From contig JAISKU010000171.1 in NCBI GenBank assembly GCA_031261245.1, forward strand, positions 1 through 8,042: DNA of 8,042 nucleotides, in the 5' to 3' direction. Source of the stretch: Oscillospiraceae bacterium. Lineage in GTDB: Bacteria > Bacillota > Clostridia > Oscillospirales > Oscillospiraceae. Made by a program: the position numbers and the translations under genes. The notes under the pieces are model-generated. The model had not been told where the DNA came from and made no database searches. It saw only the letters and a program-made list of their open reading frames with translations. Of the stretch, positions 1 to 5,385 are shown one piece after another; the stretch's first letter is position 1; every line of letters begins with the position of its first letter.

Positions 1-183
1 CGCAACTTCGACTACGCCGTGATGATGTCCCAGAAGCAGGGCTTTGACCTGTGGGACAGCCTGAGCAAGACCGTGGGCTTCAGCATCGTGAACCTGATGT
101 CGGGCGCGCTCAACCCCGACGGACTTATTGAGGAATTCGCGTTGCCGTATCAGGAGGCGCTTGACACATATTTTGCGAAATAG
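1..183 (+). CDS. C-terminal fragment, possible extracellular solute-binding protein
   Basis: The plus-strand frame is open from the first base and ends at TAG 181-183, giving the last 60 residues of a protein whose start lies outside the window. The fragment is amphipathic, with a segment near FDLWDSLSKTVGFSIVNL followed by a helical tail ending EALDTYFAK. This resembles the C-terminal helices of family 1 (sugar-type) ABC solute-binding proteins common in Clostridia, but no diagnostic motif is present, so the family call is tentative. Codon choice is strongly biased to CTG, AAC, GGC and ATC and avoids the ATA seen in the downstream kinase, which would suit a highly expressed protein. The kinase gene follows after 38 bases with no visible terminator, so the two may be cotranscribed. 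That would put a binding protein next to a kinase with binding-protein-like sensors. The reading frame is certain; the function is a guess. Confidence 0.5.
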   Translation, partial: RNFDYAVMMSQKQGFDLWDSLSKTVGFSIVNLMSGALNPDGLIEEFALPYQEALDTYFAK

Positions 184-205
184 TAAGCCGTGGCAAGACG
201 TGGGC

Positions 206-213
206 GGAGGGAG
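206..213 (+). promoter_or_regulatory. Ribosome binding site fixing the TTG start of the hybrid kinase
   Basis: GGAGGGAG lies 8 bases before the TTG at 222. The nearer ATG at 214 is in another frame and meets a stop after six codons (TAA at 232-234). The TTG is followed at once by a basic n-region and hydrophobic signal sequence, so it is the best supported start. Confidence 0.75.
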
Positions 214-221
214 ATGAGCTT

Positions 222-3155
222 TTGCGCCGCATAAAGAGATTTGGTTTTTTGCTGCTCACCGTGGTTATGGCGGTTCAGCTCGTGTCCTCCTGCGCGGTTA
301 GTAAGAGCGTCGGCTCGACAAATACCGAGGAGAGCTACGAGACGTACCGCGACGTGCCGGGCGTCGGGCCCGACGAAATTGCGGCCATTGAGGCGCTCGC
401 GCGATCAACGCCGCTGTTTACCTATGGCATGACGTCGAGCACGGAGTGCTTCTATGACAAGAACGACGACCTGACAAAGGGCTTTTCGGTGCTGTTCTGC
501 AAGTGGCTGACGGACTTTTTCGGAATACGCTTCCGCCCCGTGGTCTACAACTGGGATACGCTGCTGGCCGACCTCTCAACGGGCGATATCGCGTTCTCGG
601 GCGAGATATCAACGGCGTTTCGCGGCGATGAGCGCTATTACATGACCGACGCGATTGCGGAGCGCCGCATAATGCTTGTCAGTCGCGAGGGGATTACGCT
701 GACGACGAACCACGCGGATTCAGAGGGGCGCGGACTGCGGTACGGCTTCCTCACGGGCACGCGCACACAGGATATAGTCGGGCAGTATCTCGGAAGCGAT
801 TTTGAGGCGGTGCCGATCGCGAACTACACGGAGGTGTACCAAAAGCTGCTGCTCGGCGAGATAGACGCGCTGCTGATGGATGAGAGCGCCGAGGGCCATT
901 TTTCAGTGTTCGGCAACCTCGTAATAGAGGAGTTCCAGCCGATAGCGTACAACATGGTCGCGATGGCGACGGAGAACGAGAAGCTCGCGCCGATCATAGA
1001 CGTCGTGCAAAAATATATGGAGAGCGCCGGGAGCTACAAATTTCAGGAGATGTACGAGGCGGGATACACGGAATACCTCAAATACAGCCTCTCACTGCGC
1101 CTCGGGGAGGAGCATAACGACTATATTGACGCACATTCCGAGGCGTCCGCGGCCGTCCGCGTGCTTGTGAACCCCAACAACTACCCCGTGAGCTTTTACA
1201 ACAAAAACGACAACGCCTATCAGGGCATTGCCGTGGATATCCTCGACGAGATTGCGAGTATAACGGGTCTGCACTTCGCGTATGCGGCGCATCCGGGCTC
1301 CGACCTGACTCCGGAGGCTCTCTCGGAGGACGTCGCGGACATGTGCGCGGGGACTATCCGCACCTCCGGAACAGAGGGGGATTACCTGTTCTCCGAGGCG
1401 CCGTATCAGATCGACTACTACACGTTCATCTCGCAATCCGCGTTCCGCGACGTCACGCTGTCGGATATACCGTATCTGCGCGTCGCGCTGCTGTCCGGCG
1501 CGGCGTATTCGGAGACGTTCTACTCGATGTTCCCTGGACACCGCGGCGCGACGGTGTACGCGAACGGCGCGGACGCCGTGGACGCGCTCAAGCGCGGCGA
1601 CGCGGATCTGCTCTTCGGTACGCGCAACACGCTGCTCAGCCTAACCAACTACCAGGAGATGACGGGCTACCGCGCGAACCTCGTGCTGTCGCGCCCGTAC
1701 GAGATATATTTCGCGTTCGGCGTCACGGACGACACCCTCGCGTGGATTATATCAAGCGCGCAGGCCGTCATCGACACCGACATAATCGTGGACGGCTGGA
1801 CGCGGCGCGTGTTCGACTACTCCGGCACCGTCGCGAAGGCGCAGCGCCCGTTCTTCATCGGGGTGCTGATTCTGCTGCTCGCGCTGCTGTGCATGGTCGT
1901 GATTGTACTCGTGCGCAACAGGCGCAGCGCCGCTGTTTTGGAGAGCACAGTCTCGGAGCGCACAAAGCAGCTACGGGAGCGGACGGAGGAGCTTGAGATA
2001 CAGACCGCCGCCGCAAACGTCGCGTCGCAGGCGAAGAGCGAGTTTTTAGCGCGAATGTCACATGAGATACGCACGCCGCTAAACGCCGTAATCGGCATGA
2101 CGGAGATTGCGCTGCGCGCCGACAACTCCGAGAAAAAGGACTCGTCCCTCAGGGAGATTGAGGCGGCGTCGCACCACCTGCTCGGCATACTCAACGACGT
2201 GCTCGACATGGCGAAGATTGAGAGCGGGAAATTCCAGCTGAGTACCGACAAATTCTTCCTGCGCACCGCGCTGTCCGAGGTGGAGAACATCATAGTGCAG
2301 CGCTGCGCGGAAAAGGACGTCGAGCTCAAGTGCAACTTCCACGACATGACGGATTATGGCGTAATAGGCGACAAGCTGCGCCTGAAACAGGTGCTTATCA
2401 ACCTGCTCGGGAACGCCGTGAAATTCACGCCTGAAAAGGGCACAATCTCATTCCTCGCGGAAGCGGAGGAGTCGGAAGAGAGCATCAGGGTGCGCTTCCG
2501 CGTCGCGGACACGGGCATCGGAATTAGCGAGGAGCAGATGGGGAATCTGTTCACCGCGTTTGAGCAGGCGGATTCGACTATCGCCGTGCGATTCGGCGGG
2601 ACGGGCCTCGGGCTGTCCATCAGCCAGAACCTCGTCGGGCAGATGGGCGGCGTGATTACGGTCGAAAGCACGCCGGGCAAAGGCTCTACCTTTGAGTTTA
2701 CGATTGATATGGAGCGCACAAACGCCCTGTCGCAGGAACCGGAGACGGTGAGCGAGCAGCTTGCGGACTTTTCCGGCAAGAGGATAATCGTCGCCGAGGA
2801 TATCGAGATAAACCGCATCATTATCCGCGAGCTTCTGGAGGATACGCACATCACGATTGACGAGGCCTCCGACGGACTTGCGGCAGTGGCGCTGTTTGAG
2901 CGCGCACAGCCGGGGCACTACGACCTCATTCTCATGGATGTGCAGATGCCGAACATGAACGGCTACGAGGCCACGCGGGCGATACGCGCCCTGCCGAACC
3001 GCGCGGACGCCGTGACGATTCCGATTATCGCGCTCACCGCGAACGCATACAAGGAGGACATCGACCGCGCGCTCGAGTCCGGCATGAACGGGCACCTCGC
3101 AAAGCCGATTGACATCGGCGACGTGATGAAGGCGCTGGCGAAGTATTTGGGATAG
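222..3155 (+). CDS. BvgS/EvgS-like hybrid sensor histidine kinase with two periplasmic-binding-type sensor domains
   Basis: This 977-residue membrane sensor probably autophosphorylates on histidine in response to an external small molecule. Residues 1-24 form a signal sequence (basic RRIKR, hydrophobic stretch, then VSSC, a lipobox-like site with Cys24). Two PBPb/SBP_bac_3-like domains follow at about 60-290 and 312-530, predicted outside the membrane. A transmembrane helix lies at about 544-566, then a coiled coil at about 570-605. The HisKA motif MSHEIRTPLN carries the phospho-acceptor His614. The ATPase domain shows the N box NLLGNAVKFT (Asn731), DTGIG 763-767, FTAFEQAD and GGTGLGLS 792-799. 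A C-terminal receiver domain has Glu859/Asp860, phospho-acceptor Asp906 in MDVQMP, Thr939 and Lys961. All catalytic residues look intact. The domain order resembles BvgS/EvgS, but no PAS domain sits between membrane and kinase, and no HPt follows the receiver; the protein ends right after it. No response regulator is adjacent, so its output partner is unknown. The TTG start is supported by GGAGGGAG upstream. Confidence 0.93.
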   Translation: MRRIKRFGFLLLTVVMAVQLVSSCAVSKSVGSTNTEESYETYRDVPGVGPDEIAAIEALARSTPLFTYGMTSSTECFYDKNDDLTKGFSVLFCKWLTDFFGIRFRPVVYNWDTLLADLSTGDIAFSGEISTAFRGDERYYMTDAIAERRIMLVSREGITLTTNHADSEGRGLRYGFLTGTRTQDIVGQYLGSDFEAVPIANYTEVYQKLLLGEIDALLMDESAEGHFSVFGNLVIEEFQPIAYNMVAMATENEKLAPIIDVVQKYMESAGSYKFQEMYEAGYTEYLKYSLSLRLGEEHNDYIDAHSEASAAVRVLVNPNNYPVSFYNKNDNAYQGIAVDILDEIASITGLHFAYAAHPGSDLTPEALSEDVADMCAGTIRTSGTEGDYLFSEAPYQIDYYTFISQSAFRDVTLSDIPYLRVALLSGAAYSETFYSMFPGHRGATVYANGADAVDALKRGDADLLFGTRNTLLSLTNYQEMTGYRANLVLSRPYEIYFAFGVTDDTLAWIISSAQAVIDTDIIVDGWTRRVFDYSGTVAKAQRPFFIGVLILLLALLCMVVIVLVRNRRSAAVLESTVSERTKQLRERTEELEIQTAAANVASQAKSEFLARMSHEIRTPLNAVIGMTEIALRADNSEKKDSSLREIEAASHHLLGILNDVLDMAKIESGKFQLSTDKFFLRTALSEVENIIVQRCAEKDVELKCNFHDMTDYGVIGDKLRLKQVLINLLGNAVKFTPEKGTISFLAEAEESEESIRVRFRVADTGIGISEEQMGNLFTAFEQADSTIAVRFGGTGLGLSISQNLVGQMGGVITVESTPGKGSTFEFTIDMERTNALSQEPETVSEQLADFSGKRIIVAEDIEINRIIIRELLEDTHITIDEASDGLAAVALFERAQPGHYDLILMDVQMPNMNGYEATRAIRALPNRADAVTIPIIALTANAYKEDIDRALESGMNGHLAKPIDIGDVMKALAKYLG

Positions 3156-3156
3156 A

Positions 3157-3186
3157 GTAAAGCGGCGGGGAAACCCGCCGCTTTAC
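3157..3186. terminator. Hairpin between convergent genes, probable bidirectional terminator
   Basis: A perfect 13-base-pair stem (GTAAAGCGGCGGG with CCCGCCGCTTTAC) closes a GAAA loop. It starts two bases after the kinase stop and lies 20 bases from the stop of the convergent anti-sigma gene. The downstream T-run is interrupted on the plus strand (CTTTACTT) and poor on the minus strand, so it is a good hairpin with a weak tail. The core is nearly identical to the hairpin at 4375-4402. Confidence 0.75.
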
Positions 3187-3205
3187 TTCAAATGCCGCGC
3201 GCCGC

Positions 3206-3805
3206 CTATTTCAGCATGGCGGCAAGGTCAAGCGTGAGTGTCTCCTCCTGCGTTACGCCGTCGTTGAACGTGACGACGGCGCGGAGGGTCACGAAGTCCG
3301 GCATGGCGGCGTTGAACTCGTCGGAAATCGGCCCGATCCCGATGACAAACAGCTCATCCATTTGCAGCTCGCTTTCTGTCTGCGTGAACGTAAAGGTGCT
3401 GTCCTCGCCAAAAAAGGTCTGCTCGTCCGCGCTGAAAACGGCGCTTTTTACATTCTCGCCCACGCACTTGAGGCCTATGCTCAGGTACTCTCCGCCGTCG
3501 TCAAGGCTCCCGCTCTGCGAGCTTTGCGGAACGAGGTCAAACTCGAGCCGCAGCTCCGAATCGCCCTCCTGAGGATCGAGCGCGTATGCGCTGATTGAGA
3601 AGCTGTTCCCCCCGCGCGGACTGAAAAACGTGCCGCCGAATATCGCGAGGCACAGCGCCGCCGCGATGGCCGCAAAAACCGGCGCGCGGCGGAACGCGCG
3701 GCTTTTTGTCGCCGTCCTGTCTTTCATGGCGGCTTTCACTTTGTAAATCTGCTCCTGTGTCGGCGTATGGATCTCCATCGCCTCTTTGTATTCATCCTTA
3801 AACAT
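3206..3805 (-). CDS. Putative membrane-anchored anti-sigma factor paired with the ECF sigma factor
   Basis: This 199-residue protein is encoded directly after the ECF sigma gene; its ATG (3803-3805) overlaps the sigma stop by 8 bases (ATGTTTAA). AGGAG sits 9 bases upstream, inside the sigma gene, so translation is probably coupled. Residues 1-41 are a hydrophilic, basic cytoplasmic segment containing EIHTPTQEQIYKVKAAMKDR. One transmembrane helix lies at about 42-61. Residues 62-199 form an acidic, beta-rich extracytoplasmic domain. This topology (short cytoplasmic sigma-binding segment, one membrane pass, external sensor) is that of anti-sigma factors, and the start resembles the short N-terminal segments of DUF4179-like Clostridia anti-sigma proteins. 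It lacks the HxxxCxxC zinc-binding anti-sigma motif. The function is inferred mainly from gene order and topology; I do not recognise the external domain. A ligand or protease for release cannot be deduced. Confidence 0.75.
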   Translation of the reverse strand: MFKDEYKEAMEIHTPTQEQIYKVKAAMKDRTATKSRAFRRAPVFAAIAAALCLAIFGGTFFSPRGGNSFSISAYALDPQEGDSELRLEFDLVPQSSQSGSLDDGGEYLSIGLKCVGENVKSAVFSADEQTFFGEDSTFTFTQTESELQMDELFVIGIGPISDEFNAAMPDFVTLRAVVTFNDGVTQEETLTLDLAAMLK

Positions 3806-4304
3806 CGGTGTAGCTCCTTTCGAGTTTGGGTTTTAGCAGTTTTCTCGCTCTCGCGAGACGCGATTTGATTGTGTTCACGTTCACTCCGAGCGCCGCGGCA
3901 ATCTCCGCAACGGACATCTCCTCATAGTAGAACAGATGGATTACAGTGCCGTACTTCTGCGGCAGATGCTTGACGGCCTCGACAACCTCACTCCGGGTTT
4001 CAGATCTTGGATATTTTTCATCGACAGGCAGATCGGTCGGTAATTCGACGGTTTTTTTGTTCCATACAGAGCTGAAGAATTTGCGGCTTGTGTTGATTGT
4101 GACACGTATGAGCCACGCCTTTACGTGCTCGTCACTGTCGAACGCGATCTTTGAGCCGCACAGCTTCAAAAAGACGTCTTGGAACACATCGTCCGCGTCG
4201 GCCTGATTTTTCGTTCGTGCGAACGCGATCCGGAAAACCATATCGGCGTATTTGTTGACAATCTCATCCAACCAATCGCAGCGCGCTTGCGATTGAATAT
4301 CCAT
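3798..4304 (-). CDS. ECF-type RNA polymerase sigma factor
   Basis: This 168-residue protein has the two-domain form of extracytoplasmic-function sigma-70 factors, which direct RNA polymerase to a small regulon when released from an anti-sigma partner. Sigma region 2 spans about 15-78 and includes ADDVFQDVFLKL at 37-48 (core-binding and -10 recognition), followed by the HVKAWLIRVTINTSRKFF helix pattern. A linker of about 25 residues leads to sigma region 4 at about 105-160, with the helix-turn-helix at about 130-151 (SVAEIAAALGVNVNTIKSRL) that reads the -35 element. Length is normal and no C-terminal extension is present. The ATG at 4302-4304 is preceded on the minus strand by AAGGGGTGAT with suitable spacing. 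It is the first gene of a two-gene operon with the putative anti-sigma factor. An ECF-like promoter upstream suggests autoregulation. The subfamily and regulon are not recognisable from the sequence. Confidence 0.95.
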   Translation of the reverse strand: MDIQSQARCDWLDEIVNKYADMVFRIAFARTKNQADADDVFQDVFLKLCGSKIAFDSDEHVKAWLIRVTINTSRKFFSSVWNKKTVELPTDLPVDEKYPRSETRSEVVEAVKHLPQKYGTVIHLFYYEEMSVAEIAAALGVNVNTIKSRLARARKLLKPKLERSYTDV

Positions 4305-4325
4305 AGGCGATCACCCCTTCAACAA

Positions 4326-4355
4326 CAATACCTCGAAACGGGGTAAAAGGTTGCA
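4326..4355 (-). promoter_or_regulatory. Candidate autoregulated ECF promoter for the sigma/anti-sigma operon
   Basis: On the minus strand, TGCAACC (4349-4355) resembles the AACC-type -35 element of ECF promoters. After 16 bases comes GGTATTG (4326-4332) as a -10 candidate. The start of transcription would fall near 4319-4320, almost at the ribosome binding site AAGGGGTGAT (4310-4319), so the leader would be very short. No TTGACA/TATAAT pair is evident here. Assignment rests on pattern only. Confidence 0.5.
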
Positions 4356-4374
4356 AAAAAAATTCCGCTAACGC

Positions 4375-4404
4375 AAAAGCGGCGGGAAAACCCGCCGCTT
4401 TTTT
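4375..4404. terminator. Intrinsic terminator hairpin between the exporter and sigma genes
   Basis: A perfect 12-base-pair stem (AAAAGCGGCGGG with CCCGCCGCTTTT) has an AAAA loop and runs into TTTTTT (4399-4404) on the plus strand. On the minus strand it follows the exporter stop by about 10 bases and ends in TTTT, so it probably terminates the exporter transcript before the sigma promoter. The T-run is better on the plus strand, suggesting it also blocks antisense reads into the exporter. It is nearly the same hairpin as at 3157-3186. Confidence 0.8.
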
Positions 4405-4413
4405 GTGCTCTTG

Positions 4414-5100
4414 CTATTTACTTTTCTTTTCGCTCTGCAAAATCAGCAGGGCGGCGATTGCGGTGATGACCGCGAGCGCGGCGAGTATCGCGGCGGTGGC
4501 GGGAACGGAGAGGTGCAGCTGCCCGAGGGCGACCTGACCGCACGCGATGAATCCGAAGAGGACGAACACGCCCGCCGAGATGAGCTTCACCGTGCGCTCC
4601 GGTATGCGCTTGCGAAGAACGGTGCCGACGAGGATGCCGAGGCCGTCGGCGACGAGCATCCCGACCGTCGTGCCGGCGAGAACGGCGACGGGGTGGCCGG
4701 GGAATTTCGTGGCGACGGCGATCGTGGCGAGCTGGGTCTTGTCGCCCATCTCGGCGATGAAGAACGCCACCGCGACGGTGAGGACGGGGCCGAAGCGCGT
4801 GGTCTTGTTCTCCTCTCCGTCGAGCTTGTCGCCGCGGATTGTCCACAGCCCGAAGAAGATGAAGGAGAGCGCCGCGAGCCCCTGAATCCAGAGCTGCAAG
4901 GCGGCGAAGCGGGTTATGAGGGTGCCGACGGCGACGGCGAGGGCGTGGTTGAGCACCGTCGCGATAAATACGCCGAGCATGACCTTGGAGGCCTTGTATT
5001 TCGCGGCGAAGGCCATCGCGAGAAGCTGGGTTTTGTCGCCCATCTCCGCCAGAACAACGGTGCCCGCCGCAAACAGAAACGCCGCAATGAGTGTGCCCAT
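4414..5100 (-). CDS. GDT1/TMEM165 (UPF0016) family manganese exporter
   Basis: This 228-residue integral membrane protein belongs to the UPF0016/GDT1 cation transporter family, whose bacterial members export Mn2+. It is an internal duplication: each half carries the family signature E-x-G-D-K-T, seen as AEMGDKTQ at residues 18-25 and again at 116-123. These acidic residues are the expected cation site. About six hydrophobic helices can be drawn (three per half), joined by a charged loop at about 89-103 (RGDKLDGEENKTTRF). It ends with a hydrophilic QSEKKSK tail. I place the start at ATG 5098-5100, giving MGTLIAAFLF, because AGGGG lies about 8 bases upstream. The frame stays open to an ATG at 5199, but that extension lies inside the riboswitch and terminator and is not expected to be translated. 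The upstream yybP-ykoY riboswitch strongly supports manganese as substrate. Transport direction is inferred from the family. Confidence 0.93.
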   Translation of the reverse strand: MGTLIAAFLFAAGTVVLAEMGDKTQLLAMAFAAKYKASKVMLGVFIATVLNHALAVAVGTLITRFAALQLWIQGLAALSFIFFGLWTIRGDKLDGEENKTTRFGPVLTVAVAFFIAEMGDKTQLATIAVATKFPGHPVAVLAGTTVGMLVADGLGILVGTVLRKRIPERTVKLISAGVFVLFGFIACGQVALGQLHLSVPATAAILAALAVITAIAALLILQSEKKSK

Positions 5101-5130
5101 AATTTTTCCCCTATCTGAATGTTTTTTATT

Positions 5131-5184
5131 AAAAAACGAGGCCTTTAACATAACTCCACGCGGAGTTATGTTAAAAGTCTCGTT
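5131..5184 (-). terminator. Riboswitch-controlled intrinsic terminator (expression platform)
   Basis: On the minus strand, TTTAACATAACTCC (5162-5175) pairs perfectly with GGAGTTATGTTAAA (5144-5157) around a four-base loop. The stem can be extended through AACGAG (5179-5184) with CTCGTT (5135-5140), after a small bulge, and is followed by a run of T (5131-5136). The ascending arm overlaps the 3' strand of the riboswitch P1 stem (5170-5177) and the conserved GAGA segment. Aptamer closing and terminator formation therefore exclude each other. This predicts read-through into the exporter when Mn2+ is bound. Confidence 0.9.
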
Positions 5185-5258
5185 ACCCGCAGGCCGCAAA
5201 GCCAGACCGCCGTGGCGGCCAGTATGTTGACTTTGCGAAAAAACTACTCCCTTTTAAC
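5170..5258 (-). promoter_or_regulatory. yybP-ykoY family Mn2+ riboswitch aptamer
   Basis: The minus-strand leader of the exporter shows the conserved blocks of the yybP-ykoY family in order: AAAAGGGAGTAG near the 5' end, GTCAACATACTGG in the middle, and AACGAGACTTTT at the 3' end. P1 forms from GTTAAAAG (5251-5258) with CTTTTAAC (5170-5177). Inside it, CGCAAAG pairs with CTTTGCG and GGCCGCC with GGCGGTC (one G-U), giving the expected hairpin legs. This class binds Mn2+ (established knowledge) and commonly precedes UPF0016-family genes, as here. The P1 3' strand is also needed by the terminator at 5131-5184, so ligand binding should turn the exporter on. Confidence 0.93.
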
Positions 5259-5264
5259 CTAGTG

Positions 5265-5294
5265 AGTTTACCATATATCAAATATGCTTGTCAA
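5265..5294 (-). promoter_or_regulatory. SigA-type promoter of the riboswitch-exporter transcript
   Basis: On the minus strand there is a consensus TTGACA (5289-5294), then 18 bases ending in TGG, then TAAACT (5265-5270); TG-G before the -10 makes it an extended -10 promoter. Transcription would start near 5258, right at the 5' strand of the riboswitch P1 stem, so the aptamer forms from the very beginning of the RNA. Confidence 0.75.
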
Positions 5295-5320
5295 TACAAA
5301 TTGCGCCAAATATAATTTTG

Positions 5321-5349
5321 TTGTATTCTGTTAAAAAACGCGCTATAAT
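5321..5349 (+). promoter_or_regulatory. Promoter of the PocR-AraC regulator gene
   Basis: TTGTAT (5321-5326), a 17-base spacer, and a perfect TATAAT (5344-5349) precede the ATG at 5386. A second TATAAT-like string overlaps just downstream (5352-5357), so the exact start of transcription is uncertain, leaving a leader of roughly 25-30 bases. It is divergent from the exporter promoter; I see no clear inverted-repeat operator between them. Confidence 0.7.
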
Positions 5350-5385
5350 AATATAATATTACAAAATACAAAAACGGGTGAAGAC

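Noticed and set aside
214..234. ATG at 214 as the kinase start
   Set aside because: Out of frame; reaches TAA at 232-234 after six codons.
1343..1996. A 217-codon plus-strand frame inside the kinase gene
   Set aside because: Extremely Arg/Ala-rich shadow of the kinase frame, no ribosome binding site, no recognisable domain.
4365..4382. Alternative small stem CCGCT/AGCGG next to the 4375 terminator
   Set aside because: Only five base pairs and it competes with a perfect 12-bp stem; probably chance.
4405..5118. A 237-codon plus-strand frame opposite the exporter, rich in Gly, Glu and Asp
   Set aside because: Complement of hydrophobic transmembrane codons; repetitive acidic composition is an artefact. 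The minus-strand protein has duplicated EMGDKT motifs.
5144..5175. Perfect inverted repeat as a protein operator or insertion-sequence end
   Set aside because: It is followed by a T-run on the minus strand, overlaps riboswitch P1 and lies in the exporter leader; a regulated terminator explains all of it.
5259..5385. Possible shared operator between the divergent exporter and AraC-family promoters
   Set aside because: The region is AT-rich but I see no convincing inverted or direct repeat; the exporter is already explained by the riboswitch.
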